DNA from: DASWIG01 sp965371445
Lineage (GTDB): Bacteria; Acidobacteriota; Thermoanaerobaculia; Multivoradales; J023
NCBI GenBank assembly: GCA_965371445.1
Contig: CBDUYN010000099.1
Location: 1-37,062, forward strand
Length of the DNA: 37,062 bases
Direction: 5' to 3'
Part shown: positions 17,057-24,280 of the stretch, piece after piece
Layout of the letters: each line of letters opens with the position of its first letter
Numbering within the stretch: the stretch's first letter is position 1
Notes under the pieces: generated by a model
Databases searched by the model: none
Seen by the model: only the letters and a program-made list of their open reading frames with translations
Told to the model about the DNA's origin: nothing
Translations under genes and position numbers: made by a program

Positions 17057-17404
17057 ATGAGTGAAGTCCTCGAGCGTCGTGCCCGAAGCGTTCGTGCGCG
17101 AGCGTCCGTCCGCCAGTGGGAGTATCGCCAACGACGACACGCCAAGGGCGTCTGGGTCCGACTCACAAGGCTTCTCGCCGATGCGAGCCACGCCTGGGAA
17201 ATCGACGAAGCTATCGCGAATCAGCTCATCGCGGAGGGTTGCCAGGTCGAACCGGTCGGCTTGGAGCTCGAGCCCGTAAAGAAGCTCATCGTGGTCCCTT
17301 CGACGCAACCGAACCCATCCGGTGTTGGAATTCGACCCATCCCGGTTAGCATCGGAGCCGAGTTCCTGGCGGCCCGGTATGTCGCGCTTCGTCGCTTTCC
17401 GTAG
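17057..17404 (+). CDS. Small Arg-rich protein, putative partner of the nucleotidyltransferase
   Basis: 115 aa, ATG 17057, 10 bases after the preceding stop, with AGGTAAG upstream. The N-terminus is basic and helical (EVLERRARSVRARASVRQW, EYRQRRHAKGVWVRLTRLLA), then EIDEAIANQLIAEGCQVEP and a beta-like tail with LEPVKKLIVV. I do not recognise the family. Its tight spacing to the nucleotidyltransferase suggests a two-gene unit, possibly antitoxin/toxin or nuclease/partner-like; this is inference from order only. The final residues (about 95-115) look less constrained, and the gene ends right at a dispersed repeat. Confidence 0.55.
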   Translation: MSEVLERRARSVRARASVRQWEYRQRRHAKGVWVRLTRLLADASHAWEIDEAIANQLIAEGCQVEPVGLELEPVKKLIVVPSTQPNPSGVGIRPIPVSIGAEFLAARYVALRRFP

Positions 17405-17406
17405 CC

Positions 17407-17463
17407 GCCACCCTTTGAGGTGCCCACCCTTTGAGGCTTTGCCTGCCTTTGCCTGTGCGCCCT
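17407..17463 (+). repeat. Degenerate copy of the 90-bp repeat start
   Basis: CCCTTTGAGGTGCCCACC then CTTTGAGGCTTTGCCTGCC repeats pieces of the 90-bp element (its CTTTGAGGTCCCACC start and TTTGAG end) with internal deletion. It lies directly before the orphan copy of the ATPase gene end. Confidence 0.6.
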
Positions 17464-17557
17464 GCGGGGCGGCCTCGTGGTCTACCGGGGGACGATGCTG
17501 GAGCGTAAGGACGAGAACCTCTGGGCGGTCCCCGTCGACCGGCTTCTGGTCTGAACG
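17464..17557 (+). pseudogene. Orphan 3' end of the AAA+/DUF4143 ATPase gene
   Basis: Bases 17464-17557 match 15769-15862 at 93 of 94 positions (C to A at 17492), covering the last 91 coding bases including the TGA stop. The rest of the gene is absent. The fragment follows a degenerate copy of the 90-bp repeat, so a second ATPase cassette once stood here or was partly duplicated and then collapsed. Confidence 0.93.
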
Positions 17558-17827
17558 GACGATGTAGCGGGGCCGACGTCTTCGGGCCGGCCCTACATCG
17601 GGCCGCTGATCCTCGACTGACCTTGCTCAGGGGCTGAATCCCTTCTGTTTCCTCCTCGCACCCTCCCCAAGCTCGCGAGCGCAGCGAGCTTGCCGGTTTG
17701 GGTGGTACCTTAAAGAGCGGCCGCCGAGCGGCCGCCCAAGTCCGAGAGCCGAAGCCAGCCTCGCTCACGAGGTCGACCTCCGCCGCCGCGAAGGCGAGGC
17801 GTTATCGGGTGCCTGATTTGGCGGCGG
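17558..17827. other. Spacer with two strong hairpins
   Basis: GATGTAG (17561-17567) pairs with CTACATC (17593-17599), with further G/C pairing inside. CAAGCTCGC (17668-17676) pairs with GCGAGCTTG (17684-17692), a perfect 9-bp stem with a 7-nt loop. A further GC-rich direct repeat, GAGCGGCCGC twice, lies at about 17717-17737. They may act as terminators or be repeat debris; no gene is supported. Confidence 0.6.
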
Positions 17828-17892
17828 TTGGCTGGCGGCGCAGAGACGGGGCTGGGCGATGACGCTTCCCGATGTCGGTCTCTCCGTTATGG

Positions 17893-17898
17893 TATGAT
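17893..17898 (+). promoter_or_regulatory. -10 box TATGAT, leaderless start candidate
   Basis: TATGAT ends seven bases before ATG 17906 of the CGNR gene, with no Shine-Dalgarno between. No clear -35 is seen. Confidence 0.45.
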
Positions 17899-17905
17899 AG
17901 CCCCC

Positions 17906-18538
17906 ATGGCAAGTAGGAGCAGCCCGACCGACCACGACCCCCGTTGGTCCTCGAAGCTGACTCCGGCGCCTGGCGATCTGCGGCGAGTGCAGGCGTTCCT
18001 GAACACGGCGAACCCTGCCGAGGGATCGGATCTCGCCAGCCCGCGGGCGCTCACCGAGTGGCTGGAGCTCTGGGACCTGGTACCGCGGGGCACGGTGCTC
18101 GACGACGGTGACTTCCGGCGAGCGATCGAGGTCCGCGAGACGCTGCGGGCGCTGCTCGTCACCCGCGACGGCGAGGCGGCGAGCGACACGGCCCGGCGCC
18201 TCGACCAGGCGACGGCGGCGGCGACGATCCGAGTGCGGTTCGCCACCGGGGGCCGGGCGCGTTTCGAGCCGGCGGCCGACGGGCTCGACGGGGCGCTCGG
18301 GTGCCTTTGCGGGATCGTCGCGGCGGCGCAATTCGAAGGCACCTGGCTCCGCATGAAGACCTGCGTCGGCAAGAGCTGCCACGCCGTGTTCTTCGACTTC
18401 TCGAAGAACCATTCCGGCAAGTGGTGCTCGCCACAATGCAACAGTCGAAGCACCTCGCTGGCCTACCGCCGCCGGAACCTCGAACACGTCCGCGACCAGG
18501 ACCGCCGCGACTCCTATTACCGCCGACGGCGTCGTTGA
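17906..18538 (+). CDS. ABATE/CGNR-type zinc-finger regulator
   Basis: 210 aa. The N-terminal ABATE-like domain has VQAFLNTANPAEGSD and LASPRALTEWLELWDLV (residues 20-55), and FRRAIEVRETLRALLV. The C-terminal zinc finger is KTCVGKSCHAVFFDFSKNHS then KWCSPQCNSRSTSLAYRRR, with four cysteines in the CGNR arrangement, but the signature CGNR reads CNSR here. The tail is very basic (YYRRRRR). Family members are thought to be stress-responsive transcription regulators. Start ATG 17906 is chosen because a -10 box lies seven bases before it. The stop codon (18536-18538) falls within the first arm of the hairpin array that follows, so array and gene are physically joined. Confidence 0.85.
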   Translation: MASRSSPTDHDPRWSSKLTPAPGDLRRVQAFLNTANPAEGSDLASPRALTEWLELWDLVPRGTVLDDGDFRRAIEVRETLRALLVTRDGEAASDTARRLDQATAAATIRVRFATGGRARFEPAADGLDGALGCLCGIVAAAQFEGTWLRMKTCVGKSCHAVFFDFSKNHSGKWCSPQCNSRSTSLAYRRRNLEHVRDQDRRDSYYRRRRR

Positions 18539-18558
18539 CACGCCAAGGGCTCTGAGTC

Positions 18559-18835
18559 GTCGAGGACAGAGTATAGTTGACGTTCTTGGCGCCTTGACTC
18601 GTCAACGACGGAAATTCGTTGACTTCCCAACGGCCCTAAGTCGTCAACGACAGGGTGTCGTTTATGTTCCGGGCGACTTTACTCGTCAACGATGAAAATT
18701 CATTGACGTTCTTGGTGCCTTGACTCGTCAACGACGGAAGAGTCGTTGACGTCCGCAGCGTCTTGACTCGTCAACGATGGGAGGAGCGTTGACTTCCAAA
18801 GGGCTTTGACTCGTCAACGACGGAAGGGTCGTTGA
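18559..18835 (+). repeat. Seven-unit tandem hairpin array, 42-43 bp period
   Basis: Arms related to GTCAACGA start at 18559 (degenerate), 18601, 18643, 18685, 18727, 18770 and 18813, spaced 42, 42, 42, 42, 43 and 43 bp. Each unit is TTGACTCGTCAACGAC, a short loop, then TCGTTGAC and a variable TTCCCAAGGGCC-like tail. In the last unit GTCAACGAC and GTCGTTGAC form a perfect 9-bp stem with a 6-nt loop. The period is too regular and the between-arm sequence too conserved for CRISPR spacers. The array starts immediately after the CGNR regulator gene. Confidence 0.92.
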
Positions 18836-18845
18836 CTTCCCAAGG

Positions 18846-18998
18846 GCCACCAGGTGTTGCCGCCGGCTCTCCCGGCAGCCAGCAGGTGACGACGGTGCCG
18901 CCGCCCCGGCGGCTGCGCAGGCTGAGGCGTCCGCCGTGCTCGCTGACGATCTCGCGGCAGAGCGCCAGGCCGACGGCGTGGCGCTGTCGAGGCGCCCC
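18846..18998 (-). pseudogene. C-terminal fragment of a sensor histidine kinase
   Basis: The minus strand reads GLALCREIVSEHGGRLSLRS, then GGGTVVTCWLPGEP, the G2 box onward of a HATPase_c domain. Everything before the G2 box is missing; the break lies near 18985-19000. No start codon. It is a remnant of a two-component sensor and cannot be functional. Confidence 0.8.
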
Positions 18999-19042
18999 TA
19001 TAAGTCCGCCGCTGTCTCCCAGGCGGGAGCTTTCCGCCGGCC

Positions 19043-19357
19043 GTGATCGAGTCGCTCCTCAAGGCGGCTGGAGGGTTCAACCCCGAGGTGGCGTTCCCGA
19101 AAGGGAGTTTTCCACGGGCCTGGCCGTTCGTCGGGGGCCAGCGTCCGCCACCGCCGCCACCGCCACCGAGTCGCCGACTGGTCATCAACAAGGTCGGCGA
19201 GAAGTGGAAGATCGTCTGGCGCGGAGAGATCCCGACGGTTCACGTCCCCCGCCGTGCGGACACAGGGATCCAAAACGAGACGACGGTTCCCACCCACCCC
19301 GTCCCGATCCAGGAGACACAGTTTGCGCGCAGCGATCCGGCGCGCGACCCTCCGTGA
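19043..19357 (+). CDS. Hypothetical ORF with a poly-proline stretch
   Basis: 104 aa from GTG 19043. Features: ESLLKAAGGFNPEVAFPKGS, an eight-proline run (residues 35-42), then RRLVINKVGEKWKIVWRGEI, which looks like real globular sequence. A weak GGGAG lies 13 bases upstream. I do not recognise it. Because it begins only some 45 bp from the broken kinase remnant, it could itself be a fragment. Confidence is low. Confidence 0.35.
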   Translation: MIESLLKAAGGFNPEVAFPKGSFPRAWPFVGGQRPPPPPPPPSRRLVINKVGEKWKIVWRGEIPTVHVPRRADTGIQNETTVPTHPVPIQETQFARSDPARDPP

Positions 19358-19556
19358 TGAAGGGCTCTGACCTCAACCGCCGTACCGTCGGTTGGCTGAG
19401 CGGTTTTCGGTCTCGGCCAGGAAGAGCAGCGTCTCGACCCTTGCTATGTCGTCATTTTCGTCTTCGGACGGCCTGTCGAGCGCCGTCTGACGGGATTTCA
19501 AGGCCAAATTCGCTCAGCTTGGTCGGGCGCCACGCTCGTGAGGCCCGATTCCGCAG
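19358..19556. other. Intergenic region, no gene seen
   Basis: About 200 bp between the hypothetical ORF and the hydrolase remnant. No coding signature or repeat was recognised. Confidence 0.4.
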
Positions 19557-20335
19557 TCAGCAAAGCGCCCCGCAGCAGGTGAAATCTGGCGTAAACCGTT
19601 GAAAACAAGGGGCTTGTGAAGCGCATCGCACCTCCTTGGGGGGGGGCGGCACGGCACCGTTGAAGATCGCCCGGCGAACGCTCCCGCCGTGCCGGCGCAG
19701 ATAGACGAGAGCCGTCCGGGTTCCCCAGGATCCTGCGAGGAGGTTGATCTGCTCGTAACCCATGGCCGCGCGGACCTCGTCCAGGTCGTCGACGGTGTTG
19801 TCGGTCGTGTACATCCGCAGGTTGGCGATCTCCCGCAGCTCCCGCTTGCATCGGCGCAGCAGGGCGACGTCGGAAAAAGACCCCGTGAGGTAACCCTGGA
19901 CGTCGTCCGAGCTGCCCGGAAGCGCGCATTGCAGGGGATTCGAGCCGCCGGTGCCGCGCTGGTCGACGAGCACGACGTCACGCCGTTCGCGCATCCAGTG
20001 CGAGGCGAAGCGCGGCGCGGCCGCCGTCGCCGCGCCGCCGGGTCCGCCGGCGATCCAGAAGACGGGGTCCGGCCGCGGGCTCTCCGTCAGGGCGGGGAGC
20101 ACGGCGAGGTGGAGCGAGATCTTCCGACCGCGGCCCGTGCGGCGGTTCTCGTAGACGTCGAACGAGCCGCAGAGCATCTCGTGTCGTCGGAGCCGGGGAT
20201 CGGGCAGGGCCGTAGCTCGACGGAGCCGCGCCGCTGGGCCCCGAGAGCACCTGCCGTTGCCGCGAGCATCATCGCCGCTGCGAGGGCGCCGGCGAGGCGC
20301 CGGGGCCCAGGAGGCCGTCGGCTGTGCGCGTTCAT
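19557..20335 (-). pseudogene. Truncated, frameshifted secreted alpha/beta hydrolase (proline iminopeptidase/TAP-like)
   Basis: ATG at 20335 (minus) is preceded by AGGAGGAGA and begins a signal peptide (LAGALAAAMMLAATAGALGA). Near 20185 the frame shifts by one lost base; the protein then continues CGSFDVYENRRTGRGRKISL, PVFWIAGGPGGAAT (oxyanion region), VVLVDQRGTGGSNPL, and the nucleophile elbow LAGSWGTRTALVYLR. After GAVPPPP coding resemblance stops and the frame closes at 19557. The Asp and His of the triad and the C-terminal lid (about half the usual 450-500 aa) are missing. The break lies at a 9-G run and a 38-bp repeat element shared with 32301-32338. Confidence 0.8.
19597..19634 (+). repeat. 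38-bp dispersed element, copy 1
   Basis: CGTTGAAAACAAGGGG, ten variable bases, then GCATCGCACCTC. The same layout and length occur at 32301-32338 (CGTTGAAAACAGGGG ... GCATGGCACCTC). Copy 1 sits exactly where the hydrolase coding sequence is lost. Confidence 0.65.
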
Positions 20336-20563
20336 CGTGCCATCTCCTCCTATCGGTCTATCGACAGACTGGATCTCTCTTTGGTGAGAGGGGGATCCGC
20401 GAGAAGATCCTTCGGACCACGGAATCATCCAGGGCTCCCGGTGGCCGTCCAGTAGAGAAAGGCGAAGATGCCGTCTCACGATCCGCACTCAGCCCCAGGC
20501 GCAGGTCTTGTCCAGCATGCTCATCTCGGCTCATAGACTAAGATCGATCCCGGAAACTGAACG
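20336..20563. other. Intergenic region between divergent remnants
   Basis: Contains the Shine-Dalgarno of the hydrolase on the minus strand, and a TAAGAT (20539-20544) that could be a -10 for the kinase fragment. Nothing else recognised. Confidence 0.4.
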
Positions 20564-21539
20564 ATGAGCATTCGCGACCCAGCAAACGAGCCGCCGGCTC
20601 GATGGACCGACCGCTTCCAGGTGATCCGAACCCTCGGAGCGGGTGGTATGGGTAAGGTCTACCTGGCCGAGGACCGCGAGCTAGGACGCCAGGTCGCCCA
20701 AAAGCTCCTCCCCGCCGAGGGCCGCTTTGCCCGAAACCCTCCTCGAGGCGGAGCTTTTCGGCTACGAACGCGGCGCCTTTACCAGCGCCAGCCGCCGTCA
20801 CCTCGGCCGTATCGAGCAGGCCTACGGCGGTACGCTCTTCCTCGACGAGATCAGCGAAATGGACTATCCACTCCAGGCCAAGCTCCTGCGCTTCCTGCAA
20901 TCGAAGGAGCTGTCGCGCCTCGGCGGTACGGCGACGCGCACCATCGACGTGCGGGTCGTGGCGGCCACCAGCCGCGACTTGAGAGACCTGGTCGAGGACG
21001 AAAGGTTTCAAAGTGCCCTTTACTACCGGTTGAACGTCGTCCGTTTGCGGTTGCCGCCGCTGCGGGAGCGTCCCGGCGACGTACGGATTCTCTTCGATCA
21101 CTTCCTCGACGAGCTCTCGCAGACCTACGCCAGGCGTGTACGCATAGCCCCCGAGGTCTACGCCTGCCTGGAGCACTACCCGTTTCCGGGCAACGTCCGC
21201 GAGCTCGAGAACGTCGTCCACCAGCTCGTCGCCCTGGCCAGCGACGAGGAGCTCATTGGCGTCGGCGCGCTGCCACCGGAAATCGTCGAGGTCGCCGACA
21301 CCGAGATCACGCTGGGAAAAGACCGGATCTCACGCCTCTTCAAAACGCCGGCGCGTGACCTCGCCGAGCTCCAGCGCCGGCGCGACAAGGTCCGGCGCCT
21401 CTTTGCGGAAGACGCGCGCCGGCTCGCCGAGACGGCGGTGGCGGAGCACGACGGCAACGTCAGCGCGGCGGCGCGGCAGTTGGGAGTCCACCGGGTGACG
21501 CTCCACAAGATGCTCAAAGGGACGGCCGAGGACGCCTGA
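20564..21539 (+). pseudogene. Protein-kinase N-terminus joined out of frame to a sigma-54 activator (NtrC type)
   Basis: Frame 2 from ATG 20564 gives WTDRFQVIRTLGAGGMGKVY, LAEDRELGRQVAQKLLP: the Gly-rich loop of a Hanks-type Ser/Thr kinase. At about 20720 the sequence changes to frame 3 LPETLLEAELFGYERGAFTS (the GAFTGA loop with S for the last G), then GGTLFLDEISEMDYPLQAKL (Walker B), RVVAATSRDLRDLVEDERF, FPGNVRELENV and a C-terminal Fis-type HTH (NVSAAARQLGVHRVTLHKM). The AAA+ Walker A and everything before it are absent, and so is most of the kinase. A deletion joining two genes explains this. Neither half can work as an enzyme; the HTH could still bind DNA if expressed. Confidence 0.85.
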
Positions 21540-21546
21540 GCGCTCG

Positions 21547-21603
21547 GATCACTCGTCGCGCAACACCGCGATCGTATCCGTACGCGACGCGCCTCGCCGC
21601 AAC
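21547..21603 (-). pseudogene. C-terminal tip of a MacB/FtsX-type ABC permease
   Basis: The minus strand reads LLRRGASRTDTIAVLRDE and a stop, the characteristic end of MacB-like permeases. Its 47 bp (21547-21593) match 22585-22631 with three mismatches. Only the last 18 codons remain. Confidence 0.75.
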
Positions 21604-21847
21604 AACTCGCCACGCAGACTAACCCCTAAAGGCGACTTCGGGGTCTGAAGATATATGGAGGCCCCCGAAGGACCCGATCCACCCAGGAACCCCGAGGGCG
21701 ACCCCCGGCCAAGAGTGTCAGGTGAAACGCTGTGCCTTCGGTTCAACTCTGACAAGGCGATGAAATCAGCAACAAGGAGAAAGGGCGCAGCAGGCCGAAT
21801 CCGATCCGCTGAGGATGAATGTTTGAGACAATGACGGAGAGTGATCG
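21604..21847. other. Leader region of the ubiquitin-like gene, with a hairpin
   Basis: CTTCGGGG (21637-21644) pairs with CCCCGAAG (21664-21671), a perfect 8-bp stem with a 19-nt loop. No gene seen. Confidence 0.5.
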
Positions 21848-22696
21848 ATGGCTCAATTACTCGTCACCGTCGAGGATCAAATCAGGGCCCAGCGCGTCCA
21901 GCTCCGACTGGACTCCAGCACAACCATTCAATCGAATATTGCGCGACTGATCAAGCAATTCGATCTCCCGCGACGCGACTTCGTTCTAAGCCGTATAGCT
22001 TATCATCTCATCCGTGCCTCTGACGACACTGTCCTCAAGCCAAGTACGACGTTACGGCGAGCCGGCGTGCGCAAGGGTGAGCTGCTGCTGTTGGTCAGTC
22101 CGGAGGGCCGCCGGGTTCTGCTGACAGTCCGGAAATTGCTCAAAGAAATCGAAGCAGAAATTGTTGACAGGGTCACCGGAAGGATAAAAGACAGGGTCAG
22201 ACAAGAGGTATGGGATCGCGTCACCCAAAAGCTGGCAGAGATCGAGGCGACTTCGGTCGGCGGCGCACGGGTGGAACGGTTGCGAGAATGGGTCGAATCG
22301 AGCGTCGGAACCATGAAGCTCGAAGCCTTTTCCGGCGAGACGACGATCGGAGAGGGGGTGCCCGCCGCCGTCGACAGCAGGGGCGGCTGCCTGAAACGCC
22401 TGTTCAAATTCGGCTGTGGCATGGTGCTGCTGCTCGCCGCTGTGATGATCCTTGCGGCTATTGCACTCGTCGTGTGGGACAAGGTGAAGCCTGAGTACGA
22501 GCCGCGGCCAGAACCTCCGGGCGGGCGGCTGCAAATCCGCCTTTCCGTGACGCTGACGATTGCCCCCCCGTTAAGCACCCCCTGGGATCACTCGTCGCGA
22601 AGCACCGCGATCGGATCCGTACGCGACGCGCGGCGCGCCGGAACGGCACACGCGAGAGCCGCCACCGCGACGAGCGCCGCGGCGACCGCGGCGTAG
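21848..22696 (+). CDS. Ubiquitin-like (YukD/EccD-type) domain membrane protein, C-terminus replaced
   Basis: 282 aa as read. ATG 21848 is preceded by GGAGAG eight bases away. Residues 1-85 resemble a bacterial ubiquitin-like fold (VQLRLDSSTTIQSNIARLIK, YHLIRASDDTVLKPSTTLRR, AGVRKGELLLLVSPEG); there is no C-terminal Gly-Gly, so covalent conjugation is not expected. A charged helical region follows (90-160), and one transmembrane helix (about 198-220, MVLLLAAVMILAAIALVVW). From about residue 240 the frame reads the antisense of an ABC permease remnant (22585 onward), so the natural C-terminus has been lost. By analogy to YukD/EccD it might belong to a secretion or signalling complex, but no partner is nearby. 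Confidence 0.6.
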   Translation: MAQLLVTVEDQIRAQRVQLRLDSSTTIQSNIARLIKQFDLPRRDFVLSRIAYHLIRASDDTVLKPSTTLRRAGVRKGELLLLVSPEGRRVLLTVRKLLKEIEAEIVDRVTGRIKDRVRQEVWDRVTQKLAEIEATSVGGARVERLREWVESSVGTMKLEAFSGETTIGEGVPAAVDSRGGCLKRLFKFGCGMVLLLAAVMILAAIALVVWDKVKPEYEPRPEPPGGRLQIRLSVTLTIAPPLSTPWDHSSRSTAIGSVRDARRAGTAHARAATATSAAATAA

Positions 22697-22840
22697 GTCC
22701 AGGGGTCCGACGTCAAAGAGTAATGAGCGCAAGCAACCGTCCCAGGGCCAGCGCCCCGGCGACGCCGGCGGCCAGGCCCACGAGCGCCGGCGCGAGACCG
22801 TGCCAGAGGGTCCCCTCGCCTTCGGTCCCACCCTCTTCGG
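22585..22840 (-). pseudogene. MacB/FtsX-type ABC permease C-terminal remnant, frameshifted
   Basis: On the minus strand GLAAGVAGALALGRLLA reads in one frame, then SDPWTYAAVAAALVAVAALA and PARRASRTDPIAVLRDE plus stop read in another, the usual last transmembrane helix and tail of MacB-like permeases. A one-base shift separates the two near 22725. The upstream side ends at a dispersed-repeat copy (22819-22850). It is not functional. Confidence 0.78.
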
Positions 22841-22850
22841 CACCCTTCTT
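22819..22850 (+). repeat. Dispersed repeat, long form
   Basis: CCTTCGGTCCCACCC then TCTTCGGCACCCTTCTT. Shares its first 25 bases almost exactly with 25641 and 27719. Lies at the 5' break of the ABC permease remnant. Confidence 0.85.
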
Positions 22851-22971
22851 CACACCGAGCCGTCGTGGTCGCGCAGCGGCGAGCCGTGCAGCGCTCGCTC
22901 CGCGGACGCGAAGGATTCCGGCGGCTCGCGCGCTCCAACGGACAGGCGAAGACATCCGAGGAGGATCGCGC

Positions 22972-23602
22972 ATGAGCCGTACCAGCCCCGGCGTCCTGAG
23001 CCTCTCCACGCTCCTGCTCGCGGGCGCCCTCGGCCCCGCGGCGGCCGAGGCCGTCCACGGCCTCCGAGAAGCAGATTCAGAGGATCCTGAGCAAATCAGA
23101 GACGGTCCCGCAGCCCTTCGACCAGCCCGACCTGGCCGAGCGTTACTACGCCACGCGGCGCCTGCCGAAGGACCGCAGCGTCAACCCGGTAAAGCTCTAC
23201 GCCAGGGCCCGGGAGCACATGGCACGGTTGCCGGGCTACTCGCTCGGCCGCGGCGCCGAGCTTGAGTCGCTGCACGAGCGAGCCCGCGGCGCAACGCCTG
23301 CCATGGCCGAGCTCGACACCTGGGAGCTCCTCGGTCCGGGCAACATCGGCGGACGCACCCGGGCGCTCGTCATCCACCCGCGGAGATCCCGCATCCGCTA
23401 TGCCGGTGGCGTCTCCGGCGGCCTCTGGAAGACCGAGGACGGCGGGCAAAGCTGGCGCCCGCTGGCTGACCTCCTACCCAACATCGCGATCTCGGCGCTG
23501 GCCATGGACCCGAGCGACCCCGACGTCCTCTACGCCGGCACCGGCGAGGGGCACTTCCGCGAGGTCGTGCGCGAGACGTCGCTGCCGCTGCGCGGCGCCG
23601 GG
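22972..23602 (+). pseudogene. Secreted BNR/sortilin-like repeat protein, frameshifted and truncated
   Basis: ATG 22972 follows GAGGAGGATCGCGC and starts a signal peptide (LSLSTLLLAGALGPAAAE). Near 23055 one base too many shifts frame 1 to frame 2, after which it reads FDQPDLAERYYATRRLPKD, WELLGPGNIGGRTRALVIHP, RYAGGVSGGLWKTEDGGQSW and DPSDPDVLYAGTGEGHF, typical of the large VPS10/BNR beta-propeller proteins (over 800 aa). Sequence resemblance ends abruptly at LPLRGAG (23602), where the antisense end of an HNH gene begins. Intact members are secreted and of uncertain function. Confidence 0.82.
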
Positions 23603-24280
23603 ACTCGTCGAGCGGCTGGACCCAGTTGTTGGTCGGACGCTGGAAGCGGCCGAAGCGCCGCTGCTCCTCGGTGTAAGGCCTGGCCTGAAAGAACAAGGGC
23701 AAGTACGTCTCGACGATGACCAGGACGTCTCTTCGAGAAGGCGGCCAAGGATCGATTGTCCTTGCTCTAACAAGTCGAGACACTCTTCGATCGTTTCGCG
23801 GCGGAATCGCCGCATTGCGACCTTTCGTGGGTGGTTGAGATTGTAGGTGGTCTGTGTATACGCGGCGTCGGCGTTACCTTGCCGCGGCAGGATGGCATCG
23901 TCAGCAAGAACAAAGTGTTCGGCCCAAACGTCACGGCATGGATTCAGCAGATGCCTACCGTCCGTCGCGGCTACAGGGGTCGCACCGCGATCCTGGTTGC
24001 AGTACTGACAGATGTAGAAGCAATTCGTGTAGGTGTCGATGCTGGTCTCATCGTGGCTCACTGGGACAAAGTGCTCGACCTGCGTGATGCCGAGGCCCTC
24101 GTCTCCGCGAGGAGAGAAGTCCGCTTCGTGGCAAAGACAGAAGGGGCAGGTGAAACCGAACTCCCAGCGTAGACACGACCGGTAGGTGCGGTAGCCGTGA
24201 CGACCTCGCGCCACAGATGGATCATGTCGTCGTTCGACAGCGGCATGCCATGGGGCCGTGGAAGGCGGTAGAATCTTCAC
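23603..24280 (-). pseudogene. HNH endonuclease-family protein, frameshifted and 3'-truncated
   Basis: The start GTG (24280-24278) overlaps the stop of the upstream RHH gene (GTGA). The protein reads RHGYRTYRSCLRWEFGFTCP, FCLCHEADFSPRG, QVEHFVPVSHDE and TNCFYICQYCNQDRG: a CxxC pair, the EHF histidine and the asparagine region followed by a second CxxC, as in zinc-stabilised HNH domains. After ECLDLLEQGQSILGRLLEE the frame shifts near 23735 and continues DVLVIVETYLPLFFQARPYT, EEQRRFGRFQRPTNNWVQPL before meeting the BNR remnant near 23603. HNH proteins cut DNA; the catalytic part here is intact but the C-terminus is damaged. Operon with the RHH gene suggests a linked role. Confidence 0.75.

Noticed and set aside
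18559..18835. The regular 42-43 bp array as a CRISPR locus
   Set aside because: The sequence between the conserved arms is itself conserved from unit to unit, so there are no unique spacers, and no cas gene is near.
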